A stretch of 64,000 bases of DNA from Ehretia macrophylla (Eukaryota > Streptophyta > Magnoliopsida > Boraginales > Ehretiaceae), in contig CM075771.1 in assembly GCA_037974665.1 (NCBI GenBank), forward strand, positions 24,315,425-24,379,424, in the 5' to 3' direction. Under the pieces are notes generated by a model. The model was given only the letters and a program-made list of their open reading frames with translations, was not told the origin of the DNA and did not search any database. Shown here one piece after another: positions 45,418 through 57,811 of the stretch; positions within the stretch are counted from its first letter, which is position 1, and every line of letters begins with the position of its first letter. The translations under genes and the position numbers were made by a program.

Positions 45418-46455
45418 ACCTAAGAAATCAGGAATCACTGTGGTGACGAATGATAAAGGTGAATTGGTACCTACCCACACCACAACTGGATGGCATGTGT
45501 GTATTGATTATAGAAAACTCAATGCTGCAACAAGAAAGGATCACTTTCTTTTACCATTCATTGATCAAATTTTAGATAGATTGGCAGGACAAGGTTATTA
45601 CTGTTTTCTTGACGGGTACTCGGGATACAATCAGATCCCTATGGACCCTGAAGATCAGGAAAAGACAACTTTTACATGTCCTTTTGGCACATTTGCTTAT
45701 AGAAGAATGTCTTTTGGCTTTTGTAATGCACCATCCATTTTCTAACGCTGCATGATGTCTATTTTCACTTATATGATGGATGAATTTGTTAAGGTCTTTA
45801 TGGATGATTTTTCTATCTTTGGCACTTCATTTGACACTTGTTTGAATAATCTTTCTTTGGTGTTGAAAAGATGTTAGGAATCTAATCTCATACTTAGTTG
45901 GGAAAAAAGTCATTTCATGGTTCAAGAAGGAATTGTTTTCGGACACATTATATCCAAGGAAGGAGTTTGGGTTGATAAAGTTAAGGTTGATATTATTCCT
46001 GATCTGCCCCCTCCAACAACTGTTAAACAGGTGAGATCGTTCCTTGGACATGCTGGTTTCTACCGACGATTTATAAAGGATTTTAGTAAGATTTCTAGAC
46101 CTTTATCGAATTTGTTGGCACAGTATACTCCATTTCAGTTTGATGAAAAATGTGTAACTACTTTTGAAACACTGAAAAATGCACTTTTCACTGCTCCAGT
46201 GATTCAACCACCGGACTACTCTCTTCCTTTTGAGATTATGTATGATGCTTTGGATTATACCATAGGAGCTGTATTAGGTCAACACAAGCACTGTGTTCCT
46301 TGTGTGATCTATTACGCCAACCGAACTTTGGATGATGCCCAGAAAAACTATACCACCATAGAGAAAGAATTGCTTGCTGTAGTTTTTGCATTAGAAAAGT
46401 TTCGGTCTTATGTGTTAGGGTCAAAAATAATCATTTATTCTGACACTCTACATTA
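45418..46455 (+). pseudogene. pol: Athila-like RT and RNase H remnant
   Basis: From PKKSGITVVTNDKGE: RT with VCIDYRKLNAATRKDHFLLP, CFLDGYSGYNQIPMDPEDQE, MSFGFCNAP and FMDDFSIFG (catalytic DD present), then VRSFLGHAGFYRRFIKDFSKI and RNase H start. The wording FLDGYSGYNQI is typical of Athila/Tat rather than chromoviruses. Damage: TAA 45743-45745 (Gln position), TAG 45875-45877, and one base missing near 46443 that shifts frame in the YSD segment of RNase H. Confidence 0.88.
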
Positions 46456-47967
46456 AGATACCTGTTGGAAAAGAAAGATGCTAAACCTAGGCTTATTCGA
46501 TGGTTGTTATTAATTCAAGAATTTGATTTAACAATCAAAGATAAGAAAGGTCGAGAAAATGTAGTTGCTGATCACTTGTCAAGGATTGTAACTTAGGAAA
46601 CATAAAATGAATTACCCTTGAGAGATACATTTCCTGACGAACAATTACTACTGATTTCTGCTCCTAAACTTCCTTGGTATGCTCATATTGTGAATTATCT
46701 TGCAGTAGGTAAAATACCCAAGGAATGGAACAAGGCTGAGAGAGATCGATTTTTCTCAATAGCAAAGCATTATTTTTGGGAGGATCCTCATTTGTTCCAT
46801 ATTTGTTCTGATCAAATTATTCACAAATGCGTACCAGAGTCTGAACAGCTAAGCATCATGTCATTTTGCCATTTGCAGGAATGTGGAGGACACTTTGGAG
46901 GACAACGAACAGCTATCAAAATTATGCAAAGTGGGTTTTATTGGCTTACATTAATCAAGGATGCTCATGAGTTTTGCAAGGCATGTGAAAGGTCCCAAAA
47001 GACACGTAACATGGGAAAGAGGGATATGATGCCTTTAAATCCCATCTTGGTTTGTGAACTTTTTGATGTTTGGGGCATTGACTTCATGGGCCCTTTCCCC
47101 ATCTACTTTGGTTTTCAATACTTCTTGGTTGGTGTTGATTATATGTCTAAATGGATTGAAGCAATTGCAACAAGGACTAATGATCACTCTGTAGTGATGA
47201 AATTCATAAAAGAAAAATTTTTCTATCGGTTTGGAATTCTAAGAGCCATCATTAATGACAGTGGAAGTCATTTCATTCACCGAACTTTTGAAAAATTGTT
47301 GAAGAAATACTCAGTCATTTATAAGGTTGCAACTCCATATCACCCACAAACTAGTGGACAAGTTGAGGTTTTTAGTAGGGAAATTAAATCAATCCTTGAA
47401 AAGACAGTTAGACCTGATAGGAAGGATTGGTCCACTCGGTTGAATGATGCACTTTGGGCATATAGAACTGCATATAAAACTCTCATAGGAATGTCACCTT
47501 TTCATTTAGTTTTTGGAAAAACATGTCATTTACCTGTTGAGTTACAACATAAGGCTTACTGGGCAATTAGAATTGTGAATTTTGACTTGCAGAAAGCTGG
47601 TGAAAATAGGTTGCTCCATCTAAATGAACTTGAAGAGATGCGTTTGGAAGCATACGAGAATGCCGAGATTTACAGTGAGAAAATGAAGAGAATGCATGAT
47701 AAAATGATTATTCGGAAGTCATTTATTCCTGGAGAAGATGTGTGGTTATTTAATTCTAAGTTACGATTGTTTCCAGGAAAATTGAGATCTAGATGGGATG
47801 GACCATTTAACGTTGAACAAGTTTTTCCGTCTGAGGTTGTCAAAATAAAAGATAAAACAAATGGGAAAACTATGTTTGTAAATGGACAAAGGCTAAAACC
47901 AGCGTTCCAGTCAAAGAATTGGGGTGAAGAGTCAATTGAACTTAAGAATCTAATCCCTGTAGAGTGA
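46456..47967 (+). pseudogene. pol: Athila-like RNase H end and integrase
   Basis: The new frame gives [18 protein letters not shown] and [10 protein letters not shown], then stops in the linker near 46594. The long frame 46618-47967 (449 aa) holds the zinc domain (HLQECGGHF ... CKACERSQ), the integrase core (VWGIDFMGPFP, NDSGSHF, TSGQVEVFSREIK) and the C-terminal domain ending LKPAFQSKNWGEE. DDE residues appear present. Integrase inserts the DNA copy; here it has no LTR partners. Confidence 0.88.
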
Positions 47968-48303
47968 CAATTTCAATATAACTCTGTCTGGCTGAAGACG
48001 TTAAACTTAGCGCTCCTAGGAGGCAACCTAGGATTTCTCGAGGTATTAGGGTTCAATTTTTATTTTTCTTATTTATTTTTTGTACCAAATATGTCTTTCT
48101 CCAACTTAAAGTAGTTTGGGTCTTAACCTTGAAAAACACTCATAAAGATATAATTGTCATAATACTAGTTGTCACTGTACGTTTTCTGTGTGCGGTTGTC
48201 TGACCAATGCAACTCTGTCTAACAGTACTTTTCATTCCACTAGCTTAATGTAGTTTGGGTTTGTTGGGATTTACTCGATAAGGTAGTTAGGAGTGAGAGC
48301 ATT
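47968..48303 (+). other. Athila-like sequence after integrase; no gene
   Basis: AAGACGTTAAACTTAGCGCT followed by GGAGGCAACCTAGG is wording usual downstream of Athila integrase. It is cut by D1 at 48304. Confidence 0.6.
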
Positions 48304-50340
48304 TGTGACACCCCAGACCCAGCTTGTAGTAAATAGTACAAGTTTGCATATATTTAAATGTGTGTTCAAGTGTTTGAATGTAATTATGTGTCTACTTTAG
48401 CAAATTACATTTATTAGTTAGAATATTATTCATATTTCTTAAAAATGCATAAATTATATTTAGTTAATTTATATAAAATAAATAACCTATTATTTTGATA
48501 ATGACATTAATTAGATTTATTTTCTTGCATTATTTACCTAAATTTTATTGTCTGTCTAAAGAGCTCCGAATTCGAAGTGGTTTTTAAATTATTTTATTTA
48601 ATTATTTGGCATATGCATTTACCTTATTTAAATTATTTCTAAGGTACGTTCATCGAAAGAATTTCATTTCGAGCATTTCGGGAAAGGTCTGGGTGAATAG
48701 TATTACGTAATGAATAATAATTTTTTTGTAGAGATTTCTTTTGGGGCTTTAGAGTTTTATGTAACTTTGGACCTTTATCTACCACCTAAATTAAACTAAA
48801 TGAAGCCCAACCCAAGCCTACAACTAAATCCAAGCCCATAAGCCCATGTATGCATATATATCTTTGTGTAATAATTAAAGTGAACAAAAACATCAAAAAA
48901 AGAAGAAGAAATGTCCAGAAGCAAGAGAGGAAAAATGTGAGGAAAGAAATAGATAAAAGAAAGGGAAAGGAAGAGGAAACAAGGAAAAAGAATAAGTTTT
49001 GGCTCAATCTTTGCATCTTTTAGCTATCAAGGTGAGGGATTTCATCTTTGTTGGCATTTATATTGTTTTACCATGTTGTTTTAATGCTAGACATGATGTG
49101 GTTGGATGATCAATTGGGTTGTATTGTATGATTGGTTAATGTTTAGCTTGTTAAGTGGGGTAAAAACTTTCAAGTGTCTATAAAATGAACTATTGCATGT
49201 CAATCATAGTTATAGTGTTTGTTTGTGCTCTTGGAACTCATGTGTAGTTTAAGTGTTTGTTGAAAGTCTCCAATGAAGAAAAAATATGTTAACATTGAAT
49301 ACATGTCATAACTAAGCTCTAAACTAGCTAAGATGCAAGAAATGTGCATGTGTGTGTGGATACCCTATTTGGACAGTTCATTGTTTCCGTCTTCTAGCGC
49401 AGTTTTGACATAGTAAATGAGCTTATAATTGAACTAAATTTTTACAGAAGCTAGATTAGGCATTTTAGAGCAAATGTTGATTTCTGGTGCTAAGGCTAAT
49501 TCAAATGTTTGGACCTTCCGATTTAGCCATTTTTTAAATCTGTCCTAAAAATCGCTGGTACAGGGCAGTTATGTGCAGTCGTACGGAAATGGTTGTATCT
49601 TAAGGAATTTAGATCGGAATGGAGTTTCATTTGGTTCTAAAGTTATCTAAACTCGAAGAGATATGTTTATACATAAAAATCAAAGAATTTGGAGGTCATT
49701 AACATACGTAGATGATTGGATAAATTTAAGATTCTGCTAGGAAGTTGGAAAACGAGTTTGCTTCCGTGAAATGTTACAGTTAAGGGTTGAAAACGTACTT
49801 GGTAGTTGATATTCATTTGGTGGTTAAATAGATTGGAGCTTATATAAAAGTCTATCTGGTATATCGTGAGTGTGTAAGAATATTCTTTTGCTAATTGTAG
49901 AAAGTTATATGATTATTTTTATTATAGATCAAAGTTCGATGTGTTAGGTGGAAATTGAAGACCAAGTATTTGATTCAATGCTTGAATGAAGTGTATATTG
50001 GTAGAATTAGGCTTTATTTAATTTATGAACCAAGAAACAACTAAGAAATCCGAGTAAAATTCCATGTGGTAAATTGGCTTCTTTGTGTTGCTTGGGGATT
50101 TTGAGGGTTTGATGGCTAGATAGGTTTAAAAGTTAGCAATTAGTGGTCTTTTAATGGTCTTTGATCTTTAGTCTGCATTGAACAACAATTTGACAAGTTA
50201 AAGTTAAATACCTTGTTGATTTAGTTAAGGGTTTTATGAATTAATGGTGTTGTTGAAGCTACAGTGTTTAATGAGTATTGAATCTAGGTTAGTTGCAAGT
50301 TTTAGAGTTAAAGAATGATAAGAATGCATAATGTGATTTA
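48304..50340 (+). repeat. D1: plus-oriented LTR, truncated by P2
   Basis: Begins TGTGACACCCCAGACCC. TATA-like GCATATATATC near 48852 and donor CAAG|GTGAGG at 49032 are visible; no hairpin or acceptor is present before the P2 LTR starts at 50341. Its first 1.1 kb is about 90-95% like D2 inverted. ORF 48786-49016 lies inside and is not a gene. Confidence 0.8.
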
Positions 50341-50896
50341 TGTGGAACCCCACCTTTCTATCCTATCTCGTTTTACGTGCTTTACCTCGTTTTGCGTGCG
50401 TATGATCTGTTTATGTGCTATAGGACCTAGAAAGTTATAATTTTGATGTCAATACTTCTAATACGTGCTAAATGTGCATTCATGAAATTTTCATCAAAAA
50501 CGGAGTTAGAAATTTTATCGTCGATTTTCAGTGAATAGTGTTTTCGAAACACGTCCGCTATAATTTTGAAACTGGTCTTTTTAACCCTTCTAGACCTAGT
50601 CCACGGACTTTAATAGACCTGTGTTTGATGAAAACGATTTTAAAATCGGCTTAAGAATTTATTAGGGTTTTTACACCGACTTTTGCGAAAATCGAGTTTT
50701 AAGCCGACTCGGGTGAAATTATTGGATTGTAAAACTTCTTGTCACCTAAAAATAATCCACTTGAGATATCTTGGGGGTTGCATAATTATTTTTAACTTGG
50801 TGAGCAATAAAATGCAATTAAAGTCATTAAAAACACAAAAATACCTATTAAAACTAACTTTGACTTTGCATTTTTTTAATTGACCAAGCTTTTTAT

Positions 50897-50903
50897 TATA
50901 TAA
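50897..50903 (+). promoter_or_regulatory. putative TATA box, P2 LTR
   Basis: TATATAA, 215 bp before the donor-like site and just upstream of a CA-rich stretch. P1 reads TTTAAGCTAA here. Confidence 0.5.
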
Positions 50904-51117
50904 TGTCATCAACACACACTCACACAACACAAAAAACACTCCACAAACACACACAAGGCCGAGAGAAAAGAGGGAGAAAAAGAAAGAGAAAAACTCAAGC
51001 TTTTCAATCAATTTTTCAAAGAAAAACCTAGTTTTTGTCCGTAGAACTTCGCACCGACTTGGATTCTGCTTGTTGGGCACGCATAGCACGCATTCCTAGG
51101 CTTATATCGCATCAAAG

Positions 51118-52285
51118 GTGAGAGAAAAATTCTAGATCTCAAAATGTCATTTTTGTGTTTTTGCGTATAAATTAAGATTGAACCGTTAGAATTGAAATCT
51201 GATGTTAGATTATTGCTCCTTGCATGCTAGGGATCATTATATACTAATACTACGAGTTTCTGTCGGATATAGCATAATTTTTATTTTCCGGGTATTTAAT
51301 TTTGATTAAAATGTTCAAAGTTGAATTAAATGAGTTGTGTTGATCGAAATCGATTGCCGTCGATTTCTAAATACTTGATAATTACGTGTTAGCGCTGTTG
51401 TAATGCCGAATTTTCGATTACATTGTTTGTGTGAAAATCCGGAAAATCCAGCCATGACATCTTAGGATTTTAGGGTTATCGGGCATGATTTGGAGGTGTT
51501 ATGGTGGATTTCCGAGAGGGTTAATGTAGTAGGTTGAATGGGTGAGTGATAGAAACTGATTTGGCAATGTTTGGATTTGTAGATTGAAAGTTATGATTTT
51601 TAGAAGTTTAGGTTGTCATTCTTTAATTTCTTGAACGATGCCTTTAGATGGTTGGGTGGTGTTGAGTGATTGAATTGTGAGTTGTTGATGGGTAAATTAG
51701 AGTTTGATTGTGTGTTTAATGCATGTTCGGTTAGATGGCCTACTTTTTCATCTAACTTAGTTGTTTGCTGTTTAATGTTATATTAATGTTATATTGATGT
51801 TATATTGATGTTTTATTGATTGATTATTGAGTACGGGAATCGGGCACTTTTGTTGCTGATCTCTCGGAATATTGATGATTGATGTTTATTATTATTGCTG
51901 GGTCTCTGGTATGTGTGTGCCACCTCTCGGGCAGCATCGGGCTGTCGGGTTGATAACGGCATGACTATCAGAGATTGCCTCCAGCTCGCATGACGGAGGT
52001 GTCATGGAGGGCGAGGTTATTGGGGTACCCCGGGTGCGTGAGTAATGGGGAGTTACAAGAAGAATGGTTGAGATCGTGATGGCGTTTGGAGCTACACCAA
52101 CTAGAGAGAGTATCCTTTATTGAATGGTCATATAGTTATGTGATGATAGTATTATTTATTGTTATTGTGTGTTTACTGACTCAAAGGATTATTCCAAAGA
52201 GTTTAGTAGACCTTGCTCGAGATCTATCGGATCCTCACTGGGCTTATTTTATATAAGCTCACTCTCTATTATTGCATGCTTACAG
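51118..52285 (+). other. putative LTR intron, P2
   Basis: 1168 bp between AAAG|GTGAGA and CTTACAG|G. The acceptor differs in sequence from P1 (TTTCAG) but remains YAG at the same 24-nt distance from the hairpin. Confidence 0.5.
52239..52261 (+). other. conserved LTR hairpin, P2
   Basis: TGGGCTTAT/ATAAGCTCA, loop of 5 nt against 4 in P1. Confidence 0.75.
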
Positions 52286-52826
52286 GTGTACTTGAGCAGG
52301 AATACGGGTACGTGCCTCCTGAAGAGGAGAACGTGGAAAATGTGCCGTATGTGGACGAGTCCTATGTGCCAGAGTCTTGTCCTTGATGCTTGAGATGTTG
52401 TATACTCTATTATCTTGTATATTAACCTAGTTGTCTTTTATTTTCCTTGTAATTTATGATGTATAAGTTGTAGTAAGATAATGAACTAAATGATGCTAAC
52501 TTAGTAGTGTTTCTTTTGTTATGATCTAGGTTGCTAAGTTTGTTTATAATCTATTTTGATATGTATGTATAGCCTATGTACTATGTTGGAACGGAGGCGC
52601 GTAACTCTGAAGGGTTGATGAAAGAATGTTTAATGTATGAAGTGGTTGTGTTGTATGTTGTCAATTTGATTGTGGAATTGGTTGGTGATTTATGGAGGTT
52701 GATGCATGTTGTTCTTAAGGGTTGGTTTAGAGCCCGGATGTTCATGTTACTGTCGTTATGCTGCCGAAACTCCGTTGCGTCCTGACTGATCGTAGGTGGG
52801 GTCGAGTTGGGGCGTGACAGTTTAAG

Positions 52827-52838
52827 TGGTATCATAGC
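52827..52838 (+). promoter_or_regulatory. P2 primer-binding site (one mismatch)
   Basis: TGGTATCATAGC, one change from TGGTATCAGAGC, seven bases after the LTR as in P1. Confidence 0.9.
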
Positions 52839-53402
52839 TTGATTAGCTGTCAGCCGGGGTATCCTCGGAATGTGGGTAGTGGTCTAAGCATGCAAGTATG
52901 TATTAAGTGAAAGAAAAGTGAAGCATATGTTAATATGTTTATGTGTCTAACTTTCTATGTGACCAGTATGCCTTGTGTGTTATGTGAACTAATGTGGTCA
53001 ATATGTTTTATGTGATAATGTGCTATACGTACTCAATGTGTTGTGATTAATGTGTATTATGTGACAAATTTGTTTTATGTGATTGAAGTGTCTTGTGTGA
53101 AGTTAGTTGTTTATATGGTTTTAATTGTTTATATCCTGCTTATGTGGAACAACGTGCTTTAGGTACGCAAGGACCTTTGAGTGATTAATGTGAGTTACAT
53201 AATCAATTTGACCTATGGGTAGTTTGTTGCTCATGAGACTATAATTGTTTATAACTTATTATGTGATATAACTTGTTTACGTGATATTGGCTTCTTATGT
53301 GCTGAATTGTGTGTTATATGATAATGTTGTTTTATATGTTAATTATGTATTATGTTGTACTTGTCTTCATGTGATATAATTGTATATATGTTATAACTGC
53401 GG
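52839..53402 (+). promoter_or_regulatory. P2 leader with nine TATGTG words
   Basis: About 560 bp, no gene. TATGTG occurs nine times, mostly as TTATGTGAN. The end abuts gag sequence that starts in mid-domain, so the gag N-terminus is deleted. Confidence 0.55.
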
Positions 53403-54356
53403 GTGACTCTTTTGGGTGAAGTAAGGATGACTGTCAGAGCTCTTGGAATCAGAGGAAGACTTCGTAGGAATGAATTCATGTCTTTGAAACAGGGTAGCCT
53501 GTCTGTTACGCAGTATGAGGCCCGATTTCATAATCTGTCACATTATGCTCCGGGTATGGTGCAAACTACTGAAAAGAGGATTAATAGATTCGTTCGAGGG
53601 TTGAGGCCGGAGGTTCGAGATAGCTTGACTTCTTTTCAGTTTTCCACATACGGTGAAGCCCTTACTACTGCAACAAGAGTTGAGAAAGGAAAGAATGAGT
53701 TAGGGGCAGGGCCGAGTCAATCGAGTAGAAGACTTTCTCAGTTTCAGGACCAGCAAAGATATTTTCATCCTTGAAGTCGGCAGAGTCAGCTCCAGGGGCA
53801 AAATAGGCATGTAGACTTAAGGATACAGCGGAGCAGTTTAACGGTTTCGCCAGTTCAGGGTTTCGTGGGTAATAGTGTTGCTCTTCATGTTCCATTTTGT
53901 GATTTCTGTACCAAGAGGGGTCATGTTGAGACTGGATGCTGGAAGAAATTGGGAAAATGTCTAAGTTGCGGCAGTGATCAACACATGAAAGAGGACTGTC
54001 ATAAATGGCAAAATGATCGGGGTTTGACTATAGTCAGGGATGCCCAGGAAAAGTCTACTATAGTGAGAGTTCAACAAGATGATTCAGTTACCTTATTGGT
54101 TCCAAATTCTTCAGGGAATCGTGCTGCAGATCAAGTCATACATTGTACTTTCTGTCGCCGAAAAGGCCATCTCGAGTCTAACTGTCGGAATAAGGCAGGA
54201 ACATGTTTAGGTTGCGGCAGCAATCAGCACAGAGCGAGGAATTGTCCTAGGTATTCGAGGTCTAGGGTCGGTCAGTGACCCAAGGTTACCAAGGTAGACC
54301 TGCGGGCAGTGCATCTCAACAGCAGTAGTGAAAGGTAATTTCTTATTCTCAATCAG
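53403..54356 (+). pseudogene. gag: P2 gag remnant with four CCHC knuckles
   Basis: 53403-53774 encodes the second half of a gag domain (SLKQGSLSVTQYEARFHNLS, GLRPEVRDSL) and stops at TGA. In 53865-54278 there are two pairs of knuckles: CDFCTKRGHVETGC with CLSCGSDQHMKEDC, then CTFCRRKGHLESNC with CLGCGSNQHRARNC. Chromovirus gags here have one pair, so a duplication or recombination is likely. After 54278 the frame is lost; relative to P1 about 58 bp are missing at a GCAG microhomology near 54327. Confidence 0.85.
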
Positions 54357-55257
54357 GCAAAATGAGAAAACGCTAAAGTCGACCTAAACATCCCCAACTT
54401 TCACCAAAGCTTAATTCCCATTTTTTTCATTACGCAACCCAAACAAACCATGCATTTAGGCATTCTAACACACCTAGCACATTTCTACATCAACGGACAG
54501 CATAACGGAGCAACTTCATCGTTTCAAGGGTTTACTATTCATAAAACACTATTCAACAACTAATTTAAATTGCAATCTCAACATTTAACCACATAAAATG
54601 TTAAAAAGTTATAAATACACGTTCTACAATTGCCAAGGAACATTCTAGAAGCATCAAAACGCTTTAAACAACAATCTACGGATAAAATCTAAAAATCACA
54701 AAGTAGATACACTTGACATTTAAATGCGCAAATAACATGCTTCCCTTACCTTAGGCACTCCTAGTCGCTAGGAAAACAATGCTGGTTGGCTCAGAAACCA
54801 CCCTGCACGAGCTCACGCGAAGATTGAACGATTGGAAGTTGAAAGATTTTTTTTTCTCTCTTGAAGCTCACGGCCTGCTTGGGCTGTTTCAGCTGCTATT
54901 TTTTTTTATTTTGTTTTGTTTTAAGCTTATAAGAGGTCTACTTGGTCAAAGGGTCAAAGCCCTTGGTCAAACAACTTAAAACTTGGTCAAATGGCCTTAT
55001 TTCAATGCATTTTAAGCTAAAATAACTATCATCAATATAAATTTCAACTAGCAACAATTAAAATATAAAATTTAAGTCATCTAAATACTAGTTTCACTAT
55101 TTGCTGAGGACTAGAAACCATTCTCTAGCTATCACTCCCTATATGCAATGCACGTTGTGATAGCAAGAAAGTAACAATTAATTCTCAAAGAATTTAAGGA
55201 AATATAATTTTCAAAATAATAAACAAGAAATTTCACATTCCGAGCTCAGGTATTATA
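54357..55257 (-). repeat. C 3' LTR, truncated
   Basis: It matches 61600-62496 of the 5' LTR (for example AACTTTCACCAAAGCTTAAT). On the minus strand it starts TATAATACCTGAG at 55257 (terminal TG changed to TA). About 1.4 kb of its far end is missing at the junction with P2. Confidence 0.88.
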
Positions 55258-55293
55258 CCCTCTCCCCCTTAAAACAATTGCGTCCACGCAATT
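55258..55293 (-). promoter_or_regulatory. C PPT-proximal hairpin and polypurine tract
   Basis: On the minus strand AATTGCG-TGGA-CGCAATT (55293-55276), then GTTTT and AAGGGGGAGAGGG (55270-55258) next to the LTR. Confidence 0.85.
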
Positions 55294-56710
55294 CTTACCT
55301 GGTCAACAAATAACTACGGATACTGATTCCGAACCTGGTCCTCTCTTTCTTAAGTCGCTTCCTCAAACCCATGATGATTCCACAAAACTTTTACTAATGG
55401 AATACTCTTTCTGCGAAGGTCCTGAACTTTCCGATCCACAATTCGAATTGGTTTCTCTTCATAAGACAACTTTTCTTCAATCTGCAAATGCTCTGGTTCA
55501 AGTACATGTGAAGGGTCTGGATGGTACTTCTTTAACATAGACACATGGAACACATCGTGCAGTCTCGACAAACTCGGAGGCAAAGCTAACCGATAAGCCA
55601 AAGGACCTACCTTTTCGGTGATCTCATACGGACCCACATACTTGGGACTAAGTTTCCCGCTCTTACCGTGCCGAATCAATCCCTTATGTGGAGAAATTTT
55701 AAGAAACACCCAATCTCTCAAATCAAACTCAAGATCCCGACGGTGCTTATCCGCATAACTCTTCTGACGGCTCTGAGCTGTAAGCATACGCTGGCGAATA
55801 AGGTGAACATTATCTACCATCTTAATCATCTCAGGTAACACAGTCGGATCAACTGTTCTCATCTCCCCAACCTCTTCCCAATATAACGGGGATTTGCATT
55901 TCCGACCATATAACGCCTATAGTAGGGAGCCATACCTATAGTAGATTGATAACTATTGTTGTAGGCGAACTCCGCTAAAGGAAAAAACTTCTCCCAATTC
56001 TTCCCAAAGTCAAGCACACATGCCCGAAGCATGTCTTCCAAGATCCTGATAGTTCTCTCAGACTGGCCATCAGTTTGTGGATGATATGCAGTGCTGAAGC
56101 TCAACTTAGTTCCCAAGGCCTCTTGCAACTTCTGCCAAAAATGAGATCTGAATTTGGGATCTCTATCTGACACTATACTCTGTGGCACACCATGCAATTT
56201 CACAATATTAGCAACATAAAGCTCAGCTAGCTTATCAAGGCTATCCTGTTTGTTCACGGGAATAAAATGTGTAACTTTAGTCAAGCAGTCCACAACCACC
56301 CAAACAAAATCACATCCTCTCGGAGATCTAGGAAGATCGGTCATAAGGTCCATTGTTATATGTACCCACTTCCATTGCGGAATCGACAACGGCTGTAGAA
56401 GTCCGGCTGGCCTTTGATGCTCAACTTTAACCCTCTGACAGGTCAAACATCTGGATACATACCCAGCAATCTCCCTCTTCATATTGTTCCACCAGAAGTG
56501 TTGTTTCAAATCTCTATACATTTTTGTACTGCCTGGGTGAATCGTATACCTTGAATTATGTGCCTCGGACAGAATCTCATTCTTCAAAGTCGGATCACCA
56601 GGAACACATACTCTGTCCCTGAATCTGAAGATACCATCTGCATGTAATTTAAACTCCGACTCTCCCCCTTTAGCCTTTTCTTGGATCTTCAAGATGTGAG
56701 GATCAGTCTT
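55294..56710 (-). pseudogene. pol: C integrase and chromodomain-like tail
   Basis: 56692-55859 gives the zinc domain (HNSRYTIHPGSTKMYRDL ... [11 protein letters not shown]) and DDE core ([27 protein letters not shown]). A one-base shift near 55925 moves the frame. 55862-55350 then gives MRTVDPTVLPEMIK, VGPYEITEKVG, DVFHVSMLKKYHPDPS and LVKVLWNHHGFEEAT, where the Trp codon has become TAA (55350-55352). Same domain order as P1. Confidence 0.9.
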
Positions 56711-57811
56711 CTAAGCCTCTCTGATCTGTGCTAGCAACCCTGACTGAATCTGTAAACTAGTAAATCGAATCCCTACCTCAGTAGCTTCTGACTTCCATGA
56801 ACAAATTTCTTCTAAAGTCTCCCAATCCTTGATAATTAAGCTTGCAACAGTAGCCTTTCGGTTCAAAGCATCAGCAACAACATTTACCTTACCTGGCACA
56901 TAGTTAATAGAACAGTTGTAACCACTCAATAGCTCTAGCCACCTCCGCTGCCTCATATTCAAATCCTTTTGTGAAAACAAATACTTGAGACTCTTGTGGT
57001 CAGTAAATATTTCAAATCTGCTACCCCACAAGTAGTCACGCCACTTCTTCAAAGCAAACACAACTGCAGCTAACTCATGATCATGTATCGGGTAATTGAC
57101 TTCATAAGGTTTCAACTTCCTAGAAGCATAGGCAATCACCTTACCATTCTGCATTAAAACACAACCCAATCCTTCCTTAGATGCGTCACTGTAGACAACG
57201 AAGTTCTCTGTTCCCTTAGGTAAAGCTAGTATAGGAGATGTAGTTAGTCTCTTCTTCAATTCTTGGAAACTGGATTCACATTTGGCATCCCAGTTGTAAG
57301 GAACTTTCTTCCGAGTCAACTGGCTCAAAGGTCCAGAAATTTTGGAAAAGTCTTTAACAAATCTCCGGTAGTAACCAACCAATCCAAGAAAACTCTGAAT
57401 CTCTGACACCGTCTCAGGTCTCTTCCAAGATGAAACAACTTCAATCTTAGATGGGTCCACTGAAATTCCTCGATCTGAAATGATATGGCCTAGAAAATAT
57501 ATCTGATTCAACCAGAATTCACACTTGCTGAATTTAGCAAAAAGTTTGTTTTCCTGCAAAGTCTGTAGCACAATCCTCAAGTGTTGCTCATGATCAGCCT
57601 CGTTCTTCGAGTACACTTAAATGTCGTCAATAAAGATTACGACAAATTTATCAAGATAGGGTCAAAAAACCCTCTGCATCAAGTCCATGAATGCGGCTGG
57701 TGCATTCGTCACTCCAAACGGCAATACAACAAACTCAAAGTGGCCATATCTAGTCCTGAATGCCATCTTTGGTATGTCGTCACTCTGAATCCTAAGTTGA
57801 TAGTAACCCTA
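56711..57811 (-). pseudogene. pol: C RT end and RNase H
   Basis: From the RT part after FDLR (TAG 57809-57811 at the Gln of RQGYYQL) through FIDDI, which is followed by TAA (57617-57619), plus TGA at 57662-57664 before PYLDKF. 57616-56711 holds the RNase H region with [18 protein letters not shown] and FTDHKSL, ending at TAG 56711-56713 where P1 has Gln (IREAQQ). Confidence 0.9.

Larger units (their letters stand above)
50341..52819 (+). repeat. P2 5' LTR
   Basis: 2479 bp, TGTGGAACCCCACC to GGGGCGTGACA, clearly the P1 family. TATA box TATATAA at 50897-50903 (degraded in P1), donor CAAAG|GTGAGA at 51118, hairpin 52239-52261, acceptor CTTACAG ending 52285. Confidence 0.92.
50341..54356 (+). 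mobile_element. P2: truncated chromovirus related to P1
   Basis: 5' LTR, mutated PBS, long leader and part of gag; everything after gag is missing. The right edge joins C LTR sequence at about 54357 without a target duplication that I can see. Confidence 0.88.
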
